Shown here in pieces: positions 34,634 to 42,960 of a stretch of DNA of 64,000 bases. This DNA is from JAUVXJ01 sp964433755. GTDB lineage: Bacteria; Chloroflexota; Anaerolineae; UBA7937; B3-Chlor. Below the pieces are notes generated by a model. That model was not told the origin of the DNA. It saw only the letters and a list, made by a program, of their open reading frames with translations, and ran no database searches. Positions within the stretch are counted from its first letter, which is position 1. Every line of letters begins with the position of its first letter. A program made the translations under genes and the position numbers. Location: assembly GCA_964433755.1 (NCBI GenBank), contig CAYSSR010000001.1, positions 62,001 through 126,000 on the forward strand, given 5' to 3'.

Positions 34634-36904
34634 CTATACAGGCTCCTGGGCCGACTCCTGGCCAATCTCCTTCTTGCTTTGCCAGATGCCCCAGACGAGG
34701 AGCACGATCAGGACAACCACCGCCACCCAGACCGCCGGCTTGCCCCTGGATTCCACGATCAGCGGGGTTGCCAGGAGACTGACCAGGTTCACAACCTTGA
34801 TCATTGGGTTGAGAGCCGGACCAGCCGTATCCTTGAGCGGGTCGCCCACGGTATCGCCCTCTACGCCAGCCTTGTGAGCCGGGGATCCTTTGCCGCCGAA
34901 GTGGCCGTCTTCGATGTACTTCTTGGCGTTGTCCAGAGCGCCCCCGGCGATGGCCATGTAGACGGCCACCAATTGACCGACGAGGATAACACCCGCCAGG
35001 AAGGTGCCCATCGCTTCGAGTGAGAACAAGAGGCCAACGAGCAGCGGCAAGGACACAGCGATGACCACTAGGCTGACCAGTTCCTTCTGGGCAGCCGCGG
35101 TGGTTATGCTCACGACCTTGCCGTAGTCCGGGGTGGTTGTGCCTTCCATCACGCCAGGGATCTTGAACTGGCGGCGCACCTCGTTGACCACCAGATTGGC
35201 ACCACGAGACACCGCGCGTAGGCAGAAGGCTGAGAAGAGAAACACCAGTGCCCCTCCTAGCAGGAAGCCAATGGTGCCGTCAAGGGTGGAGACGCGGATC
35301 CCGCGCTCCAAGAGTTCGGTCACCGGCACGCCTGGGTAGGCCAGAGACAGTGAATCAGCAACGAAGGAGAAGAACAGCGCTGTGGCCGCGACCACAGCCG
35401 AGGCAATGGCCACCTGTTTGGTGATGGCCTTGGTTGTGTTGCCCACTGCGTCCAGTTCGGCCAGCATCGACTGTGCCTTCTTGTCCGCGCCGGCCATCTC
35501 GCCGATTCCACTGGCGTTGTCGGCGATAGGGCCGTAGGAATCCATGGCCACGTTGTTGCCGGTGTGGGAAAGCATGCCGATGCCTACCATCGCCACGCCG
35601 TAGAGGACGTGGATCAGAGACTCGCTCCCGAACACGACCAGGCTAGCGCCCATGGCTACCACGATGGCAAGCAGACTCCACACGCTGCTCTCCATGCCCA
35701 GAGCCAGGCCGGACAGTACGGTGGTAGCCGTGCCGGTCTGGGTCGACTCTGCGATCTCCTGCACCGGCCTGCGCTTGGCCGAAGTGAAGAGTGAGGTCAA
35801 GGGGTTGAAAATCACTGCCAGGCCCACACCTACCGCATTCAACGTCGCCAGTTGCCACTCTCCTGCGTAGAGAAGCGAGAAGAGGAAGGCGAAGATAATG
35901 GTGTTGACTGACGACACTTCGTAGGAGCGGAACATGGCTCCCTCAGCATCTTCGGCCCTCAAGAACTTGATGGGGAAGTTCTCCCAGATGGGCACGGCAA
36001 GGGTGCCCAAGATTGAGGAAATGACGCCGATGGCCCGCACGATGAGCGGATAGACGATCCAGAACGTGTCACCCGTCTGGTGGTACAAGAACAAGCCCAG
36101 AACGAGGGCGGATACGATGGTTACCTCGTAGCTCTCGAAGATGTCCGCTGCCATTCCGGCGCAATCGCCCACGTTATCGCCCACCAGGTCGGCCACCACG
36201 GCGGCGTTGCGCGGGTCATCCTCCGGCAATCCTTGCTCGACCTTGCCCACCAGGTCGGCGCCGACGTCAGCGGCCTTGGTGTAGATACCTCCTCCAATCC
36301 TCATGAAGAGGGCTACCAGGGTGCCGCCGAAGCCGAATCCCATCAGAGCGTCCGGGGCCGCCTTGCCGAAGATCATGAAGATGACCGTACCTCCCAACAG
36401 TCCCAGGCCGTCGGTCAACATCCCTGTGAACGTGCCCGCGCGATAGGCCACCGTGAGGGCGCCGTTGTAGTTGCCCTTCGCGGCTTGACCTGCTACTCGG
36501 ATGTTTCCCTCAATGGCTACCCTCATCCCGAGTTGGCCGACCAGAGTGGAAAACGTCGCGCCTGCGACGAAGGCCAGGCTCCTGCCGACGCCCATCCAGA
36601 AGCGAGCGGTGTTCTGGTCGTGCTGGAACAGGGCCAGTGCCTCCTCACTGGGCTGGACCACGTATACGCTGAAGAACAGCAGTATCGCTAGAATCACCAG
36701 TAGGGGGATTATGGTCCTCAACTGCCTCCGTAGATAGGCGTTGGCGCCCAACTTGATGGCAAGCCAGACCTTCTGCATGTCCTCGCCTGCCTTCTCTCGT
36801 CGGAGTGTGTCGCGCCACAGCCAATATGCATACGCCAGGCTGACGAACGCCACGCCGATCACTGCGTAGAGCATCGTCGCTTCAAAGCTGCTCAACTCTC
36901 CCAT
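34634..36904 (-). CDS. hppA: Membrane-bound proton-translocating pyrophosphatase
   Basis: Integral membrane enzyme of 756 residues, about 16 helices, that couples PPi hydrolysis to cation export. The catalytic loops are intact: GGGIYTKAADVGADLVGKVE, DDPRNAAVVADLVGDNVGDCAGM and, near the C-terminus, DNAKKYIEDG with HKAGVEGDTVGDPLKDTAGP. The sequence GNTTKA, with Lys in place of Ala, marks the K+-independent H+-pumping class. The open frame begins at 36973, but ATG 36904 follows AGGAGG at nine bases and starts MGELSSFE, so I use it. A clear promoter lies about 140 bases upstream. The enzyme salvages energy from biosynthetic PPi, common in energy-limited anaerobes. Confidence 0.94.
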   Translation of the reverse strand: MGELSSFEATMLYAVIGVAFVSLAYAYWLWRDTLRREKAGEDMQKVWLAIKLGANAYLRRQLRTIIPLLVILAILLFFSVYVVQPSEEALALFQHDQNTARFWMGVGRSLAFVAGATFSTLVGQLGMRVAIEGNIRVAGQAAKGNYNGALTVAYRAGTFTGMLTDGLGLLGGTVIFMIFGKAAPDALMGFGFGGTLVALFMRIGGGIYTKAADVGADLVGKVEQGLPEDDPRNAAVVADLVGDNVGDCAGMAADIFESYEVTIVSALVLGLFLYHQTGDTFWIVYPLIVRAIGVISSILGTLAVPIWENFPIKFLRAEDAEGAMFRSYEVSSVNTIIFAFLFSLLYAGEWQLATLNAVGVGLAVIFNPLTSLFTSAKRRPVQEIAESTQTGTATTVLSGLALGMESSVWSLLAIVVAMGASLVVFGSESLIHVLYGVAMVGIGMLSHTGNNVAMDSYGPIADNASGIGEMAGADKKAQSMLAELDAVGNTTKAITKQVAIASAVVAATALFFSFVADSLSLAYPGVPVTELLERGIRVSTLDGTIGFLLGGALVFLFSAFCLRAVSRGANLVVNEVRRQFKIPGVMEGTTTPDYGKVVSITTAAAQKELVSLVVIAVSLPLLVGLLFSLEAMGTFLAGVILVGQLVAVYMAIAGGALDNAKKYIEDGHFGGKGSPAHKAGVEGDTVGDPLKDTAGPALNPMIKVVNLVSLLATPLIVESRGKPAVWVAVVVLIVLLVWGIWQSKKEIGQESAQEPV

Positions 36905-37043
36905 AAGTGTCTGCCTCCTATCCGTACTCTCTGGTACGTCCTTAGCCGCTGCGCTGGCAAGAGGACCATGCATCCAAGGCCTCAGCCGCTCTTGCCATCT
37001 CTGGCCGGTCGCCGACTTCGGCGTCGGACGCGCACAGGGACAG

Positions 37044-37072
37044 ATTCTATCAAGGGATCGGACTCAAGTCAA
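37044..37072 (-). promoter_or_regulatory. Promoter of hppA
   Basis: Minus strand: TTGACT (37072-37067), 17-base spacer, TAGAAT (37049-37044). The expected leader is about 130 bases. Confidence 0.65.
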
Positions 37073-37381
37073 ATCTGCCTACCTGGGTGGGGCAAAGTGC
37101 TTGAGAACGACAGCGGACCGCATCCCAGCGAGACCGCAGGCCACCTCCAGCAGGCGAGTCAACGTCGGCGAGGCCTGAACCGCGCGACCAATGTGTCTGC
37201 GAGACTGCTTCCACAGCTTCTTCGGGCGCGGCCCGTGCGCTACGGACCGTCTCGACTGATGCCTCCAGTTGATTGTAGTCTCGCTGAGTCTTGACCTGAG
37301 CCTGTGGAGGTCGTAATCAGGTCCGGACCGGCTCCCTGCTGGCGGAGGCGCTTTCGCTCTGCGCTTGCGAGTGCACAACCA
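37073..37381. other. Intergenic stretch between hppA and phoU
   Basis: Divergent upstream region. Short frames on both strands have no ribosome sites or recognisable products; nothing else is seen. Confidence 0.4.
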
Positions 37382-37411
37382 TTGCTAGGGTCAAGGGGTC
37401 GATGCTATAAT
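37382..37411 (+). promoter_or_regulatory. Promoter of the phoU-herA gene run
   Basis: TTGCTA (37382-37387), 18-base spacer, perfect TATAAT (37406-37411), about 30 bases before the phoU start. Confidence 0.55.
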
Positions 37412-37446
37412 AGCGAGGGCGTAGGTTAGGAAAGGGGGCTCTCACC

Positions 37447-38103
37447 GTGACTCGTGAGACATTCGACGAACAGTTAAGAGCGCTCGAGCAAGATGTCCTG
37501 GAGATGGGCAAGATGGTCGATAGGGCCATTGACCTCAGCGTGGAGGCGCTCAAGAAGCGAGACATCGAGCTTTCCCGGCAGGTGGTGCGAGACGACGAGG
37601 CGATCAACCAGGCGCAACACGACATTGAGGAGCAGTGTCTCGTGCTGATTGCCACGCAGCAGCCCCTGGCAAGCGATCTCAGAGTGATCTTTGCCATCGC
37701 CAACATCGCCACAGAGCTGGAGCGGATGGCGGACCATGCCAAGGGGATCGGGCAGATCGGAGTCATGATGGGCCCTCGGGAACCTCTCAAGCCGCTCGTG
37801 GACATCCCCCGCATGTCCAAGAAGGGCCGTTGGATGTTGGAGCAGGAACTGATGGCCTTCGTGAACCGCGACACCGAACTGGCGAGAAGCCTGGGCGACG
37901 AGGATGACGAGGTGGACAGGCTCTACGACCAGGTCTTCCGTGAGCTGCTCATTTTCATGATGGACGACCCCCGCACGATCACCAGAGCAACCTATCTCCT
38001 GTGGGTCGCTCACAACCTCGAACGGATCGCCGACCGGGCGATCAACATTGGCGAGCGGGTGGTGTTTCTGGTCAGTGGTGAGGTTGAAGAGCATAATGCC
38101 TAG
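37447..38103 (+). CDS. phoU: PhoU phosphate-signalling protein
   Basis: 218 residues, all-helical, with the two PhoU three-helix bundles (each with an E/DxxxD-type metal site: AIANIATELERMADHAKGI in the first and LLWVAHNLERIADRAINI in the second). PhoU normally links the Pst phosphate transporter with the PhoR kinase and restrains phosphate uptake; neither pst nor phoR is in this window. GTG start after AAAGGGGG. It heads a tight plus-strand run (coiled-coil protein, SelB, NurA, barrel protein, HerA) with gaps of 25 bases or less, so all may share one promoter although the functions look unrelated. Confidence 0.93.
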   Translation: MTRETFDEQLRALEQDVLEMGKMVDRAIDLSVEALKKRDIELSRQVVRDDEAINQAQHDIEEQCLVLIATQQPLASDLRVIFAIANIATELERMADHAKGIGQIGVMMGPREPLKPLVDIPRMSKKGRWMLEQELMAFVNRDTELARSLGDEDDEVDRLYDQVFRELLIFMMDDPRTITRATYLLWVAHNLERIADRAINIGERVVFLVSGEVEEHNA

Positions 38104-38122
38104 GGAGAAGTCGGAAGGCGCT

Positions 38123-39244
38123 ATGGATGCCAGCGAGACCAGACAACGACTGGAGTGGCTCGACCAGGAGCGGCAGCGCGACAAGGCGCTGCTAGCAGGA
38201 TTACAGAAGAGGGTGGAGCAGCAGGAGGCTGAGCTCGCTCGCGCTCAGGAGGCTACGGAGTCGTTGTCGGAAACGGTCAGCCGGGGCTTGGTCGAGGCGC
38301 AGAGGCTGTCCAGGTTCGAGGAGGGGTTGCAGCAGTTCAAGGAAGAAGTCATGCTGGAGCTCCGCAAAGCTGAGGAGCGTTTGGCCAAGGATAGTCAAAG
38401 CGCGGATACCCATCTGCTGGAGGAACGGCGCGAGCGGCAGAGTGGCCTCGCTCGACTGGAACAGCGCATCGAGGATTCGCTCCGACTGGAGGACACACTG
38501 CGTACCCAGCGGGTGGACGTGGATCGTCTCGCCAAGACCGCGGCGGCACTCGGTGCGCAGGTGGAGGAGGCGGTCAAGGAGGGGCGCAAGCGGAACGAGA
38601 CTCTGCTGGCGCTGGAGGGTCGGATCAGGAGAAACGAAGAGAGGACGACAGAACTCCTCCAGGCACGCGAAGTGGCGAGCACGAGGTACGACGATGTTGT
38701 GGAAAGCCTGAAGCTCGTTCAGACCAAGATAGAGCGACTATTCCAGCAGATCGCCGATCTGGAAGCGACTCGTGAAGAGGTCAGGCAGGAACACACCACG
38801 GTCGCCGAGCAAGTCCGGGCACTGGATGACAGGGTCAAGAAGCAGATCGCCGCGTGGTCGAAGGAGATGGGCCAATGGCGGGGCGGTGCAGAGGAGTTGA
38901 GGGAGCGGGTGGCACTCTCGGACAAGCAACTCAGGAGTGGCGAGAAGATGCTGGCATCTCTGCATGAGATGAGTATCCAGTTGGGGCAAGACCGGGAATC
39001 CATCCAGCACGTGGAGCGTACGGCAGAGGAACGCCAAAGACAGCAGCTCGAGGAGTGGAGACAGGAGAATGCGCTCCTCTGGCTGAGAAACGACGAGATG
39101 TGGGAGCAACTGGCCGCGGAGAACACCAAGCGCGATGGTCACATCAGAGAGTTGTGGGAAGCCCAGTTGTCGCACCTGCGGCGTGAGGTCGGCGAACTGG
39201 AGAAGCTGATGAAGGATCTGGGCAAGCGGCTTACGCGCTTGTAG
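38123..39244 (+). CDS. Long coiled-coil protein of unknown function
   Basis: 373 residues, almost entirely heptad-like helix rich in Glu, Arg, Leu and Gln (for example LEGRIRRNEERTTELLQ, and many QxxLExxR blocks), without membrane segment or catalytic motif. It resembles the rod part of SMC-like or myosin-like proteins but has no ATPase head, so the resemblance may be compositional only. The start could be ATG 38096 inside phoU or ATG 38123 after GGAAGG; I use the second. selB follows after five bases. A structural or scaffolding role is a guess. Confidence 0.7.
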   Translation: MDASETRQRLEWLDQERQRDKALLAGLQKRVEQQEAELARAQEATESLSETVSRGLVEAQRLSRFEEGLQQFKEEVMLELRKAEERLAKDSQSADTHLLEERRERQSGLARLEQRIEDSLRLEDTLRTQRVDVDRLAKTAAALGAQVEEAVKEGRKRNETLLALEGRIRRNEERTTELLQAREVASTRYDDVVESLKLVQTKIERLFQQIADLEATREEVRQEHTTVAEQVRALDDRVKKQIAAWSKEMGQWRGGAEELRERVALSDKQLRSGEKMLASLHEMSIQLGQDRESIQHVERTAEERQRQQLEEWRQENALLWLRNDEMWEQLAAENTKRDGHIRELWEAQLSHLRREVGELEKLMKDLGKRLTRL

Positions 39245-39249
39245 TCGAG

Positions 39250-41166
39250 ATGACACAGTCCATTCGCACCATAGGAACAGCAGGACACGTCGATCACGGC
39301 AAGTCTGCCCTGGTGAGGGCACTCACCGGCATAGACCCCGACCGGCTCAAAGAAGAGAAGGAGAGGGAGATGACCATCGACCTGGGCTTCGCCTGGCTGA
39401 CGTTGCCCAGTGGTGCGGTGGCGAGCATCGTGGACGTGCCGGGACACGAGAGCTTCATCAAGAACATGCTGGCTGGCGTGGGCGGTATAGATGCCGCGCT
39501 GTTCGTCGTGGCTGCTGACGAAGGCATCATGCCGCAGACCAGGGAGCATCTGGACATACTCGACCTTCTGCGGCTGGAGCACGGTGTAGTCGCCATCACC
39601 AAAGTTGACGTCGTCGAGGACCAAGAGTGGCTGGAGTTGGTCACGGACGACGTCGCACAACTGATCGCAGACACCACCCTTTCTGAGGCTGAGGTGGTGC
39701 CCGTCTCCGCAGTGACTCGCGCGGGGATCGACACCTTGCTGGAGAAGCTGGATGACTTGCTGAAGCGTGTCCCCGCCAAGCGAGATATCGGGAAACCGCG
39801 CCTCCCCATCGACAGGGTGTTCGTGATGTCTGGTTTTGGCACAGTGGTCACCGGGACGCTAGTCGATGGTGGGCTCGAGGTGGGCCAGGAAGTCGAGATT
39901 CTGCCCTCCGGGCTCAAAGCGCGCATACGCGGTTTGCAGACTCACCGCGAAAAGCTGGAGGCGACGGCTCCCGGCGGTCGGGTGGCCGTCAATCTCGGAG
40001 GGGTGAGCAGCGACCAGCTACACCGAGGAGACGTGCTGACGCTGCCCGGTCGTCTGGAAAGCAGTTTCTTGGTGGATGCACGCCTCAGGCTACTACCTAG
40101 TGCCCCCAGGATCCTCAAACACAATACGCAGGTGGAGTTCTACAGCGGTTCAGCCCAGATCATGGCCTTTCTCCGGCTGCTCGACGACGAGACCCTGCGG
40201 CCGGGTGAGGAGGGTTGGGTCCAGTTCAGGTTGTCGTCGCCAACCGCCGTGCTGCGTGGTGATCGCTTCATCATACGCCAGCCTTCCCCCAGCCTGACCA
40301 TTGGCGGAGGAGTGATTGTCGATCCGCTCCCTCGACGTCGTCATCGCCGCTTCCGTCCTGCGCTCGTCCAGCGGCTCGAGGCCCTGCTGCGTGGGACTCC
40401 TGAGGAGGTTCTGCTGGAGGCCGCACAGGGCCCGCGCCCACGACAGGTGGGCGAGGTGCTGAGAGAGAGCGGCTTGGCGGTGGAGAGCGGTAGAGAGGCT
40501 CTGGCCGGGCTTCTGCGCACGGGGCAGGTGCTTCTGCTCGGTGGGGGTGACACGGCGCGCGACGACCCGACGTCGGACGACCGGTACGTGATGGCCGTCA
40601 CCAGCTATGAGGAATTGATGAGTCGCATGGAAGCCTGGTTGCAGGAGTATCACCAGCGGTATCCGCTGCGGCCTGGTATGCCACGGGAGGAACTGAAGAG
40701 CAGGTCGACCTTCGCCAGTCGTGCCTTCAGCCAGTTCCTGGAGCGCGCCGCTGATCAGGGTAGACTGGTCGAGGACGGAGCAATGGTCAGGGTGCCACAA
40801 CACCAGATCAGATTCAGCGCCGAACAGCAGCGAAGGGTGGACGAGTTGCTGGCAACCCTGGCCGAGAGCCCGTACTCTACTCCGTCGGTGGCCGAGATCG
40901 AGAGCGGAATAGGGTTGGAGCCGCTAAACCTACTGCTGGACGAAGGGCGCCTGGTGCGTGTGAGCGAGAGCGTGCTCTTCCTGCGGGAAACGTATGAGGA
41001 GATGGTGGAGCGTGTAGTCGCTCACATGAAGGAGCACGGGAGCATCACTGTCGCAGAGGTGCGCGACATGTTCCAGGCGAGCCGGAAGTACGCCCTGGCC
41101 CTGATGGAGCATCTGGACGATCAGCGCATTACCAAGAGGGTGGGCGATGAACGAGTACTGCGCTGA
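39250..41166 (+). CDS. selB: Selenocysteine-specific elongation factor SelB
   Basis: 638-residue GTPase that delivers Sec-tRNA to UGA codons. G1 GTAGHVDHGKSALVRALTG, G2 region with MTIDLGFAW, G3 DVPGHESFIKNM, G4 ITKVD. Domains II and III of the EF-Tu type follow (SGFGTVVTGTL near residue 195), then an extended C-terminal half of winged helices (about 375-638) as in SelB, which in E. coli binds the SECIS hairpin. EF-Tu and eIF2-gamma lack that tail. No selA, selD or tRNA-Sec gene is in the window. It ends nine bases before nurA. Whether the genome still encodes selenoproteins cannot be decided here. Confidence 0.9.
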   Translation: MTQSIRTIGTAGHVDHGKSALVRALTGIDPDRLKEEKEREMTIDLGFAWLTLPSGAVASIVDVPGHESFIKNMLAGVGGIDAALFVVAADEGIMPQTREHLDILDLLRLEHGVVAITKVDVVEDQEWLELVTDDVAQLIADTTLSEAEVVPVSAVTRAGIDTLLEKLDDLLKRVPAKRDIGKPRLPIDRVFVMSGFGTVVTGTLVDGGLEVGQEVEILPSGLKARIRGLQTHREKLEATAPGGRVAVNLGGVSSDQLHRGDVLTLPGRLESSFLVDARLRLLPSAPRILKHNTQVEFYSGSAQIMAFLRLLDDETLRPGEEGWVQFRLSSPTAVLRGDRFIIRQPSPSLTIGGGVIVDPLPRRRHRRFRPALVQRLEALLRGTPEEVLLEAAQGPRPRQVGEVLRESGLAVESGREALAGLLRTGQVLLLGGGDTARDDPTSDDRYVMAVTSYEELMSRMEAWLQEYHQRYPLRPGMPREELKSRSTFASRAFSQFLERAADQGRLVEDGAMVRVPQHQIRFSAEQQRRVDELLATLAESPYSTPSVAEIESGIGLEPLNLLLDEGRLVRVSESVLFLRETYEEMVERVVAHMKEHGSITVAEVRDMFQASRKYALALMEHLDDQRITKRVGDERVLR

Positions 41167-41175
41167 GCGCGGACC

Positions 41176-42348
41176 ATGCCGCTGAAGCTGGACTTGCTCG
41201 GTGACGGGATAACCGAGATGGTGCAGGCCAGCGCAGCGCAGGATCGCGGGCGCTGGGTCGAGAGGGCCCAACAGCTCCTTCACTCCGTCGATCCAGAGGA
41301 ACTCAGGGCCAAGTTGGAGGAACGCGTCGTCCGGCTTCCCTGGCTCGTGGCTATCCCTGATGGAGACGTCGATGGAGCTTTCGAGGCGCAGGCGTGCCCT
41401 TCCAGCTTCAGTGTGGTGGCCGCAGACGGCTCCTACATAGCTCCAGATCGGCACAGCCCTTTGCGGTTCTACGTCCTCAACACCGGGCACGCCGTCTTCG
41501 GCTACGGACAGCATCCCTCCGCTGCGCTCGACTCCTCGGTTCAACTCTACTTCCAGGAGCAAGATCTCTACCTGGATCCTCTGGTGCGGAGCGCGCCGGT
41601 AGAGGGCGCCCGCCTGAGCGCCAAGATGTGCCTGGCGGAGCTAAAGGCCCTGCTGGAGGCGGCTGAGCAGGTCGATGGACGCCCACTGGTGGCTCTGCGC
41701 GACGGGTCGCTGATCACCTGGGGGCTACAGACTGAGGATCCCGCCTTCGTGCAGAAGCGGTTCCTGAAGGAGTTCCTGGGCTATCTGGACAGGTTCCACG
41801 CGCTGGGCATCCCCCTGGTCAGCTACATCAGCTATCCGGGAGCTCGCGACGTCATCAACTCGCTCAGGGTCTGGCTATGCACCCGGCACGAGGTGGATTG
41901 TGCCACTTGTCCTTCTTCCAGCGCCCAGGAGCTCTGTACGGCACTGAGGGAGATTCGAGACCGGGAGCTGTTCGGCTTCCTGCGAGACGGCGAACGGTCG
42001 GACGTCTTTGGCAGCAAGTCGGCCATTCTGGATCGATATGGGCCTCATCGCATACAGTTCTTGTACATGGACGTCGGTGGCGAGGTTGTGCGGCTCGAAG
42101 CTCCTCAGTGGGTAGTCAGCGACCCCCAGACGCTGAACCTGGTGCAGGCATTGATCTACGATCAGGCGCGGAGGAGTGCCATCTACCCGCCGTACCCTCC
42201 CGCCTTGCAGGAGGCCCACGAGCGGGCGCTGATCTCGGTGGGCGACAGGCGACTGGTCCAACTCCTGGTGGAGCGGTCACTGGCCGAGCAGGGAATCGTC
42301 TATGGCGGCTCGGCGAAGAGCAGCAGCAAGGGAAGGCGAGGCGTATGA
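41176..42348 (+). CDS. nurA: NurA-domain 5'-3' nuclease
   Basis: 390 residues. The NurA motif FSVVAADGSYIAPDRH carries the metal-binding Asp; a second acidic motif appears in PLVALRDGSLITWGL, and the C-terminal part has IQFLYMDVGGEVVRLEAP and LISVGDRRLVQ. NurA is a toroidal dimer nuclease that works with the HerA translocase in DNA end resection or, in some bacteria, defence. A cysteine group (CTRHEVDCATCP, about 235-247) could bind a metal. Its stop overlaps the next start (ATGA), and HerA follows one gene later, which supports the assignment strongly. Confidence 0.9.
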   Translation: MPLKLDLLGDGITEMVQASAAQDRGRWVERAQQLLHSVDPEELRAKLEERVVRLPWLVAIPDGDVDGAFEAQACPSSFSVVAADGSYIAPDRHSPLRFYVLNTGHAVFGYGQHPSAALDSSVQLYFQEQDLYLDPLVRSAPVEGARLSAKMCLAELKALLEAAEQVDGRPLVALRDGSLITWGLQTEDPAFVQKRFLKEFLGYLDRFHALGIPLVSYISYPGARDVINSLRVWLCTRHEVDCATCPSSSAQELCTALREIRDRELFGFLRDGERSDVFGSKSAILDRYGPHRIQFLYMDVGGEVVRLEAPQWVVSDPQTLNLVQALIYDQARRSAIYPPYPPALQEAHERALISVGDRRLVQLLVERSLAEQGIVYGGSAKSSSKGRRGV

Positions 42349-42935
42349 GGATTGGGGAGATCGTCGAAAGCAGCACCACGCATTTTGTGGCTGAGAGCCT
42401 CGACCTGAGACGCCCGCCCGAACTGGGAAGGCTGGTCAAGGTCCACCTGGAGGAGGGCCGCGATCTCTGCGCAGTGGTATGCCATGGTGAGACGGGCAGC
42501 CTGGATCCGGGCAGGCGTGCCGTGCGAAGAAGCACGGAAGAGGTGTACGACGCTGGGGTATACAGGGAGCACCCGCAGCTCGAGCACGTCCTGCGCACCG
42601 AGTTCACCAGCCTCGCGGTCGGCTGGCTGGACAAGGAAGCCGTTCACCAGGGTCTGCCTTCTATGCCTCCCCCACTTCACTACTCAGTGTATGGGTGTGA
42701 AGAGGCGGAGACGACCCGCTTCACGCAGGACCTCTACTACTTCCGTCTACTGTTGGGGGTGCCGGCTCGCATCCCCGTGGAACTCGTTCTCGCGGGACAC
42801 CTGAGGTGGGCGTATCGCGAGCGAGGTCAAGACGAGAAGTGGCTGGAGCAAGCTGCCCGAGAGGTTGCCACGCTGCTGAAGCAGGACTACGAACGGTTGG
42901 CGACCGTCCTGTGTGCTGTCGAGCGCGATATCTAG
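42345..42935 (+). CDS. Small HAS-barrel-like partner protein between NurA and HerA
   Basis: 196 residues. The N-terminal 70 residues look like the beta-barrel found at the front of HerA ATPases (MRIGEIVESSTTHFVAESL, then LGRLVKVHLEEGRDLCAVVCHGETG). The remainder is helical with no known motif (YYFRLLLGVPARIP, EVATLLKQDYERLA). It overlaps nurA by four bases and ends 25 bases before herA, so it is probably part of the complex. A clamp or adaptor joining hexamer and nuclease is inference. I know no gene name for it. Confidence 0.75.
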   Translation: MRIGEIVESSTTHFVAESLDLRRPPELGRLVKVHLEEGRDLCAVVCHGETGSLDPGRRAVRRSTEEVYDAGVYREHPQLEHVLRTEFTSLAVGWLDKEAVHQGLPSMPPPLHYSVYGCEEAETTRFTQDLYYFRLLLGVPARIPVELVLAGHLRWAYRERGQDEKWLEQAAREVATLLKQDYERLATVLCAVERDI

Positions 42936-42960
42936 CTCCACGGGGAGGAGTCCTGGTGGG

